DNA from: Bacteroidales bacterium
GTDB lineage: Bacteria > Bacteroidota > Bacteroidia > Bacteroidales > UBA3824
DNA: 34,729 bases
Reading direction: 5' to 3'
Assembly (NCBI GenBank): GCA_017651345.1
Contig: JAGCDD010000219.1
Location: 1 to 34,729 of the forward strand
Positions within the stretch are counted from its first letter, which is position 1. Each line of letters opens with the position of its first letter. The notes under the pieces were generated by a model. It was not told where the DNA came from. It saw only the letters and a program-made list of their open reading frames with translations, and searched no databases. The translations under genes and the position numbers were made by a program. Of this stretch, positions 25,862 through 34,512 are shown piece after piece.

Positions 25862-26956
25862 TTAGCGAATCCAAGGGTTTGAAAACCGTTTATCATGAAT
25901 AAAAGCGGTATCGCTCAATGTTAGCAAAAACGCTTTTAAATCATTTAAATCTCGTTGGCTAAGGTGCATGCCGCCATGGTTGGTGTTGATTGATAGTGGG
26001 TCGATATATGGCGAACGTTTAAGACCATTGTTGTAAAATTCCAACACTTCGTCAAGAGTCTTAAATCTGCCATCGTGCATATATGGCGCTGTAAATTCGA
26101 TATTTCTGAGTGTAGGTACGCGATACTTGCCTTTATCCAAAGGATTTTGAGTTACTGCTGAGCGGTCGTTTTGACCTTCAAAATCTATATCTTTGGCGTT
26201 GTTCATAAAAAGGTTGGTAGTCCAAAGCGGCAAAGCGGGCGAACCATGACAATGAAAACAATCTGCTCCTTCGGTGGTAAAGAGCATAAGTCCGCGCATT
26301 TCGGATTTTGAGAGCAGCTCCTCCCCTGCCATAAAACGGTCGAATTTAGAATTGAAGCTAACAAGCGAACGCACAAACTGTGCTATTGCCTTAGAAATCA
26401 AATCAATATTAATTTCGTCAGTGCCAAAGGCTTTATAAAACATCTCGCGATAACGTTTGTCTTGTTTTATGAGTTTAACTGCACTATTAACGTCCCCATC
26501 CATCTCGTGAGGGGCAATAATCGCCATCGGAACAGTGCTTTCGATATTTTTGCCGCTCTCCTTATTTATATAGCCGTTCCAAAAATAACCATTGCTGTTC
26601 CAAACCAAATTGATTAAAGGCAACATAACATTTGGAGTCTTTTTTCCAGAATTGCCAACAGGACGACCATCTGGAAAAAGTTCTGTACCACATTCAAACG
26701 AATATTCTTGTTTGTGACAAGTGGCACAACTCATCGGCCCACGCTCATCGCCCGAAAGCCGTTCATCGTAAAAAAGATAACGTCCAAGGTTTACGCCGTC
26801 TACTGTCATAGGATTGTCGGCAGGAATATTGAGCGAATCGGGGAAAAAAGGAACTCCTAAATCAAAGGGCACAGGTTCGTATGTAATTTGCGGCATACGA
26901 TTGGCACACGACACAAGCAAAACTGATAAAATTATAGATAAAAATATTGTTTTCAT
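25862..26956 (-). CDS. Di-heme cytochrome c peroxidase (MauG/CCP family) lipoprotein
   Basis: This 364-residue product has a lipoprotein signal (ILSVLLVSC, Cys17). Two heme-c sites are visible: CATCH at 77-81 (electron-transfer or peroxidatic N-terminal heme) and CFHCH at 233-237. Between and after them are the family motifs GRYLFYDERLSGD, KTPNVMLPLINLVWN, KYRVPTLRNIEFTAPYMHDGR and DLNDLKAFLLTL. Bacterial CCPs reduce periplasmic H2O2 with electrons from small cytochromes or quinol-linked donors; some relatives oxidise other substrates. It is monocistronic, with a promoter that overlaps the divergent redoxin promoter. c-type maturation genes are not in the window. Confidence 0.92.
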   Translation of the reverse strand: MKTIFLSIILSVLLVSCANRMPQITYEPVPFDLGVPFFPDSLNIPADNPMTVDGVNLGRYLFYDERLSGDERGPMSCATCHKQEYSFECGTELFPDGRPVGNSGKKTPNVMLPLINLVWNSNGYFWNGYINKESGKNIESTVPMAIIAPHEMDGDVNSAVKLIKQDKRYREMFYKAFGTDEINIDLISKAIAQFVRSLVSFNSKFDRFMAGEELLSKSEMRGLMLFTTEGADCFHCHGSPALPLWTTNLFMNNAKDIDFEGQNDRSAVTQNPLDKGKYRVPTLRNIEFTAPYMHDGRFKTLDEVLEFYNNGLKRSPYIDPLSINTNHGGMHLSQRDLNDLKAFLLTLSDTAFIHDKRFSNPWIR

Positions 26957-26976
26957 CTCTTAATTATTGATAGCCA

Positions 26977-27008
26977 CAAAGGTAAAAAAATGCTTGGTGG
27001 ATTCCAAA
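26977..27008 (-). promoter_or_regulatory. Promoter of the cytochrome c peroxidase gene
   Basis: On the minus strand TACCTTTG (26977-26984) and TTTG (27005-27008) are 20 nt apart, a near-perfect Bacteroidota promoter. Its spacer contains the -33 element of the opposite promoter. Confidence 0.7.
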
Positions 27009-27024
27009 AGATTCACTAATTTTG
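26994..27024 (+). promoter_or_regulatory. Promoter of the redoxin/DJ-1 operon
   Basis: TTG (26994-26996) and TAATTTTG (27017-27024) are 20 nt apart. The expected start is near 27031, leaving a leader of about 90 nt before the ATG at 27122. It interlocks with the peroxidase promoter. Confidence 0.65.
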
Positions 27025-27121
27025 TTTCGTGCTAAAAAACGTTAAATGAAAAACTACACATGCAACATGTACGTTTGTTTATTTGACTATAAAAGAGAAA
27101 CTAATTTAAAATAAACGATAG

Positions 27122-28675
27122 ATGAAAAAACTAATTATAGCATTGATGTTGTGTGCTTTGTGCGGCGGATTGCAGGCGCAGGGCTACGAAATTGGTATCA
27201 AAATCAAGTCGATTCCGGGCGACACCATCATCCTCGGACACCATTTCAACGAGCGGCTTATCCCCGACGACACTGTAAAACTTGATTCTAAGGGTTTTGG
27301 TGTGTTTAAAGGCAAAGAAAAACTGCCCGGCGGTATGTATTTTATCTTTATGCCAAGTCGTAATTATTTTGACATCCTTATTGATGATAATCAGAAGTTT
27401 ACAATCGAAAACGACACTGTACCGGCTAAATTTCTCGATAACATGGTGATTACAGGCGACCTGCAAAACCAACTTTTTGTTGATTATCAGAAATTTCTTG
27501 GTAAATGCCGCACCGATTACGAAAAGGCAAAAACCGACGATGAGAGAAACGCTATCAACCAACGAGTTGAAGATCATTACAAAGAACAGATCACTAAGTA
27601 TCCCGATATGTTTTTCTCTAAGTTCTTGACTGCCACTCGCGATGTTCCGATTCCCGCAGAAATCACCGACCAAAACGAGCGTTACTTCTATTATAAGGCG
27701 CACTATTTCGACAATTTCCCTGTGTCGGATGGCCGTTTGCTCCGTACAGCTCTCTATGAGCCTAAAATTAAGCAATATATCGATAATATTGTAATTCAAA
27801 TGCCCGACTCGCTTATAAAAGAGACCAATTGGCTTGTAAACGCAACCCGTCCAAAAGGAAAGTTGGTAAAGGGCGTAAACGACGAACTTTTCCGCTTTAT
27901 GCTTGTGTACTTCTTTAATAAGTACGCTAAGAGCGAGGCAATGGTGGCAGAAAACGTATATTGCTCTCTTGCAGAAATTTACGTAAAAGATGCTGTTTGG
28001 GATACCGACTCGTTTAAAACCGAACTTAAAAAGAAAATCACCAAAAAAGAGAATTGTCTTGTAGGAAACATTTCAAAAAACCTTGTGCTCAAACAGTTAC
28101 CCGACGATACTACAAAAATCAATGCTCTCCGTCCGTTTACCGAAGTGCTTAAAACAAAGGGTGTGGACATTGAAACTAAAAAACCCGATTTTGAAGCACG
28201 TAGAAACGATGTGGTGCAAATTCTTGATGATCTTATCGGACATTTTGGAGGATACATTGATATGCACAAAACTCCCTCAAAATACACGCTCATAGTATTT
28301 TGGGAGCCCGACTGCAGCCATTGTAAAGAGGAGATTCCTAAGCTCTTCAAATTTTATCAAGACACTCTTAAAAACGAAGGTGTAAAGGTGTGGGCTGTGT
28401 ATATGAACCGCAGCGTTGACAAACTCGGCGACCTTCACAGGCATATCAACAAATGGTTTGATTTTGTACAAGAAAAACACTTGATGGCTCCGGGTTGGAT
28501 CAACTGTTGGAACCCATTCGACCAATACCGTGATAATTACGACGTTAACTCCACTCCTACTTTCTACCTTCTCGACGAAAAAAAGGAGATTCTCGCCAAA
28601 CGTATAGGTCACGAACAGGCTTACGAACTTATCAGAATGATTGAGGACGACAAGGCCAAACGTGGCGAAAAATAA
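27122..28675 (+). CDS. TlpA-like periplasmic thioredoxin-fold protein with DUF4369-like N-terminus
   Basis: The 517-residue product has a signal peptide (MKKLIIALMLCALCGGLQA-Q), then a DUF4369-like beta domain (about 20-115; GVFKGKEKLPGGMYFIF, FDILIDDNQKFTIEN). A long helical region (120-370) resembles DUF5106. The C-terminal thioredoxin fold (about 385-510) has the active site FWEPDCSHC (Cys398, Cys401) and the cis-proline in NSTPTFYLLD (Pro479). It is a plausible periplasmic or outer-membrane-associated thiol oxidoreductase. It is first of a three-gene operon and is a paralogue of the next gene. Its promoter overlaps that of the peroxidase. Confidence 0.88.
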   Translation: MKKLIIALMLCALCGGLQAQGYEIGIKIKSIPGDTIILGHHFNERLIPDDTVKLDSKGFGVFKGKEKLPGGMYFIFMPSRNYFDILIDDNQKFTIENDTVPAKFLDNMVITGDLQNQLFVDYQKFLGKCRTDYEKAKTDDERNAINQRVEDHYKEQITKYPDMFFSKFLTATRDVPIPAEITDQNERYFYYKAHYFDNFPVSDGRLLRTALYEPKIKQYIDNIVIQMPDSLIKETNWLVNATRPKGKLVKGVNDELFRFMLVYFFNKYAKSEAMVAENVYCSLAEIYVKDAVWDTDSFKTELKKKITKKENCLVGNISKNLVLKQLPDDTTKINALRPFTEVLKTKGVDIETKKPDFEARRNDVVQILDDLIGHFGGYIDMHKTPSKYTLIVFWEPDCSHCKEEIPKLFKFYQDTLKNEGVKVWAVYMNRSVDKLGDLHRHINKWFDFVQEKHLMAPGWINCWNPFDQYRDNYDVNSTPTFYLLDEKKEILAKRIGHEQAYELIRMIEDDKAKRGEK

Positions 28676-28679
28676 GGTT

Positions 28680-30020
28680 ATGAAATTAGCACTTTCTATA
28701 TTATTGACAACAAGCGCGTTTGTATCGATGGCACAGGGTTACGAACTAAAACTCCGTGCCACCGACGCTCCGCCGCAAAAGGTGCGCCTTGCATATTATT
28801 ACGAAGAAAAACAGTATCTTGTAACCGATTCGGCTCCCACCGACAAGGGATACTACGTCTTTAAGGGCAACCAACAACTGCCTGCTGGCATTTATTCGAT
28901 TATTTTAGACGGTAGCGGTCAGTATTTTGATTTGCTAATCGATGGCAACAATCAAAACTTTGTAATGAGATGCTCTGCCAACGACCCGCAAAAAACAATG
29001 AAGATAACGGGTTCGGATGTTAATGCCAAATTCTATGATTATCAGCGGCGTATGACCGAACTTGTAAGGCAGCAGCGCGAACTCGACACCGCTAAAAAAT
29101 ACGAAAAAGATTCTGCAAAAATAGAGCAATTAGACCTGAAACTCAGCAAGATAGACAGGCAATACGAACAGGCTTGGCAAAACGAGGCTGCGGCAAATCC
29201 AAACACAATCCTTGCCGATGTGCTCAACGGACTCAACGCCACCAACTATCCGGGCGACAGCATGTTTCACTACATCAATTTTGCTCAGCCGGGATTGCTA
29301 CGTTCACCTTTTTTTTACAAGAGCATAAGAGCACACATTGCACGGCATATCGAAGACGGTGCACACGAAATTATGCGTCAAACCGACAGAATAATTGCAA
29401 TGAGCAAGGCAAATTTTGAAGTGTACCGCTATGTATCGTTCTATCTGTTAAGTTTTTACCGAACGTTTTACAAATTAGGAATGAACGAGGTGTTTGTGCA
29501 TATTGCCGACAACTATTTTTTGTCGGATACTGTTAAAACCATTAACGATGAAACACGCAAAATGATTGAAGAACAGCGAAATATCTACCGTTCGGCTATG
29601 ATAGGTTACGATGCTCATAATTTTTCGGCTCGGCACACAGGCACCAACGACACAATCAATATTTTTGATTATGCCGGCAACAAACCAATTTTGCTGATGT
29701 TTTGGGCAAACGGATGCGGACATTGCGACAGTGCCGAAAATGCCATAAAGTATTACTATTCAGGTCTTTTGCGTAATGGCTATCAAGTGTACACGCTCTG
29801 CAACGATGATTTTTCTTACGAGAGTATCAAGGCAAACTCTGAGCGCAAAAACTTTCCGTGGATCGACCTTTGCGACACCAAAAATATGTCGCGTTTTCGC
29901 GAATATTACTACGTGGTAAGCACACCAATAATGTACGTTATCGACGAAAAAAGGCGAATTGTAGCCAAATTGGTGGGCGAAGACCGAATTTCTCAAGCAT
30001 TACAACAATTATCTTTATAA
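28680..30020 (+). CDS. Second TlpA-like thioredoxin-fold protein (paralogue of the upstream gene)
   Basis: The product is 446 residues starting at MKLALSILLT (28680), 4 bp after the upstream stop; an earlier in-frame start overlapping the upstream gene lacks a signal peptide. A signal peptide (ending SMA-Q) leads to a DUF4369-like domain very similar to that of its neighbour (GYELKLRATD; YYVFKGNQQLPAGIYSI; FDLLIDGNNQNFVM). A charged helical region follows, then a thioredoxin domain with MFWANGCGHC (Cys346, Cys349) and cis-proline in VSTPIMYVID (Pro416). The shared architecture and adjacency point to tandem duplication followed by divergence. Confidence 0.88.
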   Translation: MKLALSILLTTSAFVSMAQGYELKLRATDAPPQKVRLAYYYEEKQYLVTDSAPTDKGYYVFKGNQQLPAGIYSIILDGSGQYFDLLIDGNNQNFVMRCSANDPQKTMKITGSDVNAKFYDYQRRMTELVRQQRELDTAKKYEKDSAKIEQLDLKLSKIDRQYEQAWQNEAAANPNTILADVLNGLNATNYPGDSMFHYINFAQPGLLRSPFFYKSIRAHIARHIEDGAHEIMRQTDRIIAMSKANFEVYRYVSFYLLSFYRTFYKLGMNEVFVHIADNYFLSDTVKTINDETRKMIEEQRNIYRSAMIGYDAHNFSARHTGTNDTINIFDYAGNKPILLMFWANGCGHCDSAENAIKYYYSGLLRNGYQVYTLCNDDFSYESIKANSERKNFPWIDLCDTKNMSRFREYYYVVSTPIMYVIDEKRRIVAKLVGEDRISQALQQLSL

Positions 30021-30035
30021 CAAATAGTTACAATA

Positions 30036-30590
30036 ATGAAAAAAGCTTATATTCTTCTTGCTGAAGGTTTTGAACTTATCGAGGCACTTGCGCCTTACGA
30101 TGTGTTTTGCCGCGGCGGTATCAATGTTAAAACTGTTTCGATAAACAACCATCCTCAGGTTTCGGCATCCAACAAAGTAAAGGTAGAAGCCGATTTTCTG
30201 ATTTCTGAAGTTACTGATTTCGACAATGTTGATTTAATTTATCTTCCCGGCGGCTATCCCGGCTACGAAAACCTTGGCAACGACCCTCAAGTGGGCGAAA
30301 TAGCCAAAAAACACTACGAATCGGGCAAAATGCTTGCTGCTATCTGCGGCGCTCCCACAGTGCTGTTAAAAAATCAAATAGCCTTAGGAAAAACTGTTAC
30401 TGCTCATTCGAGCTGCAAAATCGAAATGGCGTTGAGTTACAAATACACAGGCCGTGCAATCGAAGAGGATGGAAACCTTTTTACCTGCATCGGTGCAGGA
30501 CATTCTGTTGATTTTGCCATACGCCTTGCAGAAAAACTCGAAGGTCCTGAGGCTGTACTCAAAATCAAAAAAGGAATGGAATTGAATTAA
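30036..30590 (+). CDS. DJ-1/PfpI family protein (YajL/ThiJ-like)
   Basis: The 184-residue protein has the nucleophile elbow AAICGAPTVL with Cys104 and the conserved acid Glu16 (EGFELIEALAPYDVF), matching Cys106 and Glu18 of human DJ-1. LIYLPGGYPG and AHSSCKIEM are also typical. Family members are linked to oxidative or carbonyl stress and have been proposed as chaperones or glyoxalase/deglycase-type enzymes; that last activity is debated. It is cytoplasmic (no signal peptide) and begins 16 nt after the second redoxin, so it is probably co-transcribed. A short hairpin (GGTG/CACC) right after the stop is too weak to call a terminator. Confidence 0.92.
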   Translation: MKKAYILLAEGFELIEALAPYDVFCRGGINVKTVSINNHPQVSASNKVKVEADFLISEVTDFDNVDLIYLPGGYPGYENLGNDPQVGEIAKKHYESGKMLAAICGAPTVLLKNQIALGKTVTAHSSCKIEMALSYKYTGRAIEEDGNLFTCIGAGHSVDFAIRLAEKLEGPEAVLKIKKGMELN

Positions 30591-30605
30591 GGTGTAAAAC
30601 CCACC

Positions 30606-30788
30606 CTATATTTTAAAGGCTATGAGGGCGATGTCGTCGGTTTGGGGACAATCGCCCTTGTAGTCAAAAATATATTTAGAAAGTTGTGCCGCTTGCTCTG
30701 CCATCAATGCTTTATCTATTTGACTTAGCGGAGAGGAGACCTTATACGTTAAAAAAATAATTTTGTTGGAGATTTTGCCCCCAAAAAC
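30606..30788 (-). pseudogene. C-terminal remnant of a PP2C/SpoIIE-type phosphatase
   Basis: On the minus strand, the frame ending at TAG (30606-30608) reads IDKALMAEQAAQLSKYIFDY, then KGDCPQTDDIALIAFKI and stop. The Q-x-DDI-x-L-I ending is characteristic of the last strand and metal site of SpoIIE/PP2C-like phosphatases. Going upstream the frame loses family character by about 30740 and meets the stop codon of the antiporter gene (30789-30791). No start or catalytic N-terminal domain is present, so this is the tail of a gene whose body was lost, probably when the antiporter gene came to lie next to it. Confidence 0.6.
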
Positions 30789-33038
30789 TTACACCAACAG
30801 ACCTTTGATTTTATCGGTTTCGCCTGCCAAAATAAGCATATCGCCCTCGTTGAGAATGGCATCGGCAGTGGGATTCATGGTGGTTTCGCCATTGTGTTCG
30901 ATACCAAGCACCACGCACTGAGCCAATTCGCCAATGCGCGATTCGGCTAACTTTTTACCACAAAACGACATTCCCGGCTGCACTTGAAGTTGTTCGAGCG
31001 AAAATGTAGAAACTCGCCCAGCATCGGTCTTGGACGCAGAATCAACGGTAGTGTCAAGTTTTTGACGGAAAAGTTTTATTTGATCGTCGCTGCCTGCCAC
31101 CACAATACGGTCGTGAGGATAAAGACGTTCTCTGCCACCCGGAGCGTTGATATTCAATCCTCCACGCACAATGCGCACAATATTTACGCCGCACGAATGT
31201 CGAAGGTCGAGGTTGAGAAGTTGATGACCACAGTAAAGTGATTCGGGATTAAGTTCAAAATCAGCAAGATGCAGGTCGTAATCGAGAAAAGCATCCTCCA
31301 CCTCGCGACGAACCGAACGGTTTTTCTCTTGTTCGCGCTCACGTGCCGAAAGATTGTCGATAAAGCGTTTTTCGATGCTCGACGACTGCTTGTGAATCTT
31401 GCTCGAAAACGTGATAATTGCCACAATTGCCACCGCCGACACAATCAGCAAACCAAGCGTAAGATTGAAATAGCGACCTATGCAGGCAGTAATAAACACC
31501 ATAGCCAAAACATTCCGCGCCACAGTAAGTGCTATAAGTCCCGCACGCTTGTAAGTGCTGTCTTGACGGAGTTTTTGGGCTTCGGGAGCGTTTTTGTGGC
31601 TCGAAATCATCTTGTATAAAAATGGCGAAAGCAAAAGCAAAAGTCCCGACAATGCCACAAGCCGCGAAACCCATTCAAAGTTTTCGGGCAACACTGCCGA
31701 CATCGCTCCTACTATCCAACTTGAAAGAAATTGTTGGTAAAGCATTATTACAAAAGCACTTACAATACCGTAAACTGCCACCGAAATTCCCACTTTTTTG
31801 AGCAATTGGCGCATGATACCTTGTTGAGCCACAGTGGATTTGCCTTGTTGAAGCCGTCCGATAAGCGAGAAAAATTTCTTAGGTAAAATCCTCTCTAACA
31901 GTCCGTAAGCGGGTTCGGCAAGTTTGATTGTGTAAGGCGTGAGGAACGTGGTAATCACCGACACCGCCACCACAACGGGGTAAAGGAATTTTTCGGTAAC
32001 GCCAATCGACTCGCCAAACTGCGCAATGATAAAGGCAAATTCGCCCACCTGAGTAAGCGCAAACGCCGACTGCATAGCGATTTTCATAGGCTGACCCGAC
32101 AGCGTGATGCCGAGCGTTGCAAATATTATCTGTCCAAAAATTACGGTCAATGTAATAATCAAAATCGGCAGCCAATATTCTGCCAACGTTGCCGGCGCAA
32201 TCATCATACCCACCGACACAAAGAATATCGCGCCAAAGAGGTTTTTGATGGGCGACATAAGTTTTTCAATGCGTTCACATTCAACGGTTTCAGAGAGTAT
32301 CGAACCCATCACAAACGCGCCAAGAGCCTCGCTGAATCCTGCCATTTTTGCCACCAAAACCATTCCGAGGCAGAGTCCGAGCGCCACAATGGTCATAGTT
32401 TCGTCGTTGAGGTGCGGACGGCATTTTTTCAACAGCGTAGGAATCAGCGTAATGCCCGCCACAAACCACAATATCAAATAAGCCATCAATTTGCCCACCT
32501 GCGCCAACATCTCCACGCCGTCAAACTGTTGATTTACAGCAATCGACGCCAACAGCACCATCAGCACCACGGCAAACAAATCTTCAACCACGAGTATTCC
32601 AAAACATATTTCGGCAAATTTGTGCTGACGCAATCCAAGATCGTCTAACGCCTTGAAAACTATTGTGGTAGACGACATACAGAGCATTCCGCCGAGGAAA
32701 AGCGAGTTCATTTCACTCCATCCCATCATCCGTCCGAGCATAAATCCGCAGCCCATCATACCCACCAAGATAGTCAGACAGCCGATAAACGCCGTAGAAC
32801 CCATTTTTAAGAGTTTTTTGAACGAAAATTCCAAACCGAGGGTAAAGAGAAGGAATATCACGCCCACCTGACCCCAAGTTTCGGCGCTTTCCACGTTTAC
32901 CCACGAAGAGCCCGCCACATACGGTCCGGCAAGGATTCCCGCCACTATATATCCCAAAACCACAGGCTGTTTAAGCCATTTGCACAAAAGACTGATGGCC
33001 CCCGCCACCAACATTATAATTCCTAAATCGTGAAGCAT
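30789..33038 (-). CDS. CPA2-family monovalent cation/proton antiporter (KefB-like) with two RCK_C domains
   Basis: The 749-residue protein begins with a Na+/H+-exchanger domain (about 1-380): KQPVVLGYIVAGILAGPY, LLFTLGLEFSFKKL, GMLCMSSTTIVFKAL, FGILVVEDLFAVVLM and ALTQVGEFAFIIAQFG. Unlike KefB/KefC, a second group of about four membrane helices follows (roughly 405-545), then a charged helix. Two RCK_C (TrkA_C) domains follow (about 593-660, YPHDRIVVAGSDDQI; about 675-749, NEGDMLILAGETDKI). There is no RCK_N nucleotide-binding domain. It probably exchanges K+ or Na+ for H+, gated by a ligand of RCK_C such as a cyclic dinucleotide or ion; that ligand is speculation. Confidence 0.9.
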   Translation of the reverse strand: MLHDLGIIMLVAGAISLLCKWLKQPVVLGYIVAGILAGPYVAGSSWVNVESAETWGQVGVIFLLFTLGLEFSFKKLLKMGSTAFIGCLTILVGMMGCGFMLGRMMGWSEMNSLFLGGMLCMSSTTIVFKALDDLGLRQHKFAEICFGILVVEDLFAVVLMVLLASIAVNQQFDGVEMLAQVGKLMAYLILWFVAGITLIPTLLKKCRPHLNDETMTIVALGLCLGMVLVAKMAGFSEALGAFVMGSILSETVECERIEKLMSPIKNLFGAIFFVSVGMMIAPATLAEYWLPILIITLTVIFGQIIFATLGITLSGQPMKIAMQSAFALTQVGEFAFIIAQFGESIGVTEKFLYPVVVAVSVITTFLTPYTIKLAEPAYGLLERILPKKFFSLIGRLQQGKSTVAQQGIMRQLLKKVGISVAVYGIVSAFVIMLYQQFLSSWIVGAMSAVLPENFEWVSRLVALSGLLLLLSPFLYKMISSHKNAPEAQKLRQDSTYKRAGLIALTVARNVLAMVFITACIGRYFNLTLGLLIVSAVAIVAIITFSSKIHKQSSSIEKRFIDNLSAREREQEKNRSVRREVEDAFLDYDLHLADFELNPESLYCGHQLLNLDLRHSCGVNIVRIVRGGLNINAPGGRERLYPHDRIVVAGSDDQIKLFRQKLDTTVDSASKTDAGRVSTFSLEQLQVQPGMSFCGKKLAESRIGELAQCVVLGIEHNGETTMNPTADAILNEGDMLILAGETDKIKGLLV

Positions 33039-33060
33039 AATTGACTTTATATTTCAACCG

Positions 33061-33068
33061 CAAAGGTA
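33061..33068 (-). promoter_or_regulatory. -7 element of the antiporter gene
   Basis: TACCTTTG on the minus strand matches TAnnTTTG exactly. No good -33 element is seen at the normal distance (TTTC at 33086-33089, 17 nt away). The leader would be under 20 nt. Confidence 0.45.
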
Positions 33069-33094
33069 AGGATTTTTTCTTATCTGAAATTTTT

Positions 33095-33124
33095 TTTGTG
33101 TATATAAATAAATGATTACATTTG
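33095..33124 (+). promoter_or_regulatory. Promoter of the orphan membrane protein gene
   Basis: TTTG (33095-33098) and TACATTTG (33117-33124) are 18 nt apart. The -7 element is perfect; the spacer is slightly short. The start would be about 25 nt before the ATG at 33155. Confidence 0.55.
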
Positions 33125-33154
33125 CCCCATGGTTAACTATTAAAATATACTACT

Positions 33155-34489
33155 ATGATTACTTATATTGTTGCTATTGTAATGAGCCTATTAATAATGG
33201 GCTTGCTCATTTCTGACAGAGAAAATTTTATCAACAGAGGCATGTCAGAGCGGTTTTATTACATCTTTACAGCAACGTTGGCGTGTTTCATAATATGCTG
33301 TTTTATTTCATGGACAGTGGCAGTGTGTTTATTTGTGCCGTTTAGCCTTGCCGCCCCAGTTTTATGCCTAAATCGATTTAAGGGTGAAGTATTGCAGCCC
33401 AAAATATTCTCTTACATTCTGGCAGGAATCTCGATAGTTTCACTCGGAAAATGCGTGTACAATTTGGTTAATTGTTTAAACCACTATCCTGATTATAAGT
33501 TCAGTTTTTTGTGGCTACTATTGTTTCTCTTTTCAACAGCGGCTTTTTACTTCGTTTCATGTCGCAAACAATTAAGTTATATGAAAAAAACTGAAGAAGA
33601 ATTGGCAATGAGTAAATCCAAAAAAAATCACGGTTCCTCAGTCTACGTGCTACCATTTTTCATTGTCACATTCATATCAGCAATATTTTTTGAATCGAAT
33701 TTGAGAGACATTTGCAAAGAAAAAATATATGAAAAAGGCAAAGTGTATGTTTGTGCAGAAATTACCGACGTTGTGCTTTCTACAAGCTATGGAAGAAAAG
33801 GTCGTAGTTATTTAGAATATACAGTAGCCACCGATTATATTGAGCCCGAAACAGAAACGCGTTATGTATTTTCTGAGAGAGGCGAAAGAGGTTCGGTAGA
33901 TGGACTATATTCTTACAGAGCTAATCCCGAAAAATTTCATAATTCTCCATATATTCCAAAAGGAAAAATCATAATTGAGCGAGCATATTTCGACAACAGA
34001 GTCTTTTCTGTTGTAAATAAACACCCTTCTGCAAAGCAAATTGTTGATTTCCAACGCCCTATTGTTGAAATAGATTCCAACACTTACTATTTGGATAGTT
34101 ATGCCGACATAGAATTCTTAAAAAACAATTTGGATTTTTACTATCAATATTGCGGAATAAAATTAGTGGTAAAAGCCGTAAAAATTGGCGAGGAAGACGA
34201 CAAGATTATTTATGAAAATTCCTTGCTCGACGATAAAATATATTTTAAACCCGAAACCGAAAACAACCCTGACACTCTGTTATTTTACAAAACAATTTAC
34301 AAAAATGAGTCATCAGATTTAGAATCAAATTCAGAATCAAATTCAGATTGGATTTGCATAAAAAAAGCGAACCAAACCCCAGAAAACCTTTCCAAAATAT
34401 CTGATTACGGATATTATTTCAACGATAAAATTTGGAGCAAAGAGGAATTTGAGGGACAAGTGAATGGATTGGAAATACCGGGATTATAA
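33155..34489 (+). CDS. Hypothetical membrane protein with four N-terminal helices
   Basis: I do not recognise this 444-residue protein. The N-terminal 125-140 residues hold about four hydrophobic helices (IVAIVMSLLIMGLL; FTATLACFIICCFISW; IFSYILAGISIVSL; FLWLLLFLFSTAAFYF). A basic loop and a further hydrophobic segment near 168-180 (VLPFFIVTFISAIFF) follow. The remaining 260 residues are polar and beta-rich, with many Tyr, Glu and Asp, and probably lie on one side of the membrane. There are two similar ligand-like phrases, PEKFHNSPYIPKGKIII and PIVEIDSNTYYLDSYADI, but no known catalytic motif. It is monocistronic and more AT-rich than its neighbours, consistent with an accessory gene. Confidence 0.7.
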   Translation: MITYIVAIVMSLLIMGLLISDRENFINRGMSERFYYIFTATLACFIICCFISWTVAVCLFVPFSLAAPVLCLNRFKGEVLQPKIFSYILAGISIVSLGKCVYNLVNCLNHYPDYKFSFLWLLLFLFSTAAFYFVSCRKQLSYMKKTEEELAMSKSKKNHGSSVYVLPFFIVTFISAIFFESNLRDICKEKIYEKGKVYVCAEITDVVLSTSYGRKGRSYLEYTVATDYIEPETETRYVFSERGERGSVDGLYSYRANPEKFHNSPYIPKGKIIIERAYFDNRVFSVVNKHPSAKQIVDFQRPIVEIDSNTYYLDSYADIEFLKNNLDFYYQYCGIKLVVKAVKIGEEDDKIIYENSLLDDKIYFKPETENNPDTLLFYKTIYKNESSDLESNSESNSDWICIKKANQTPENLSKISDYGYYFNDKIWSKEEFEGQVNGLEIPGL

Positions 34490-34512
34490 AGTTTTCTCCA
34501 CAGTAGATTCTG

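Noticed and set aside
27131..27799. Open frame of 222 codons on the minus strand
   Set aside because: It is antisense to the first TlpA-like gene, which has a signal peptide and CSHC active site.
30984..32904. Several open frames of 60-125 codons on both strands
   Set aside because: All are shadows of the antiporter gene, which shows the full set of CPA2 helices and RCK_C motifs.
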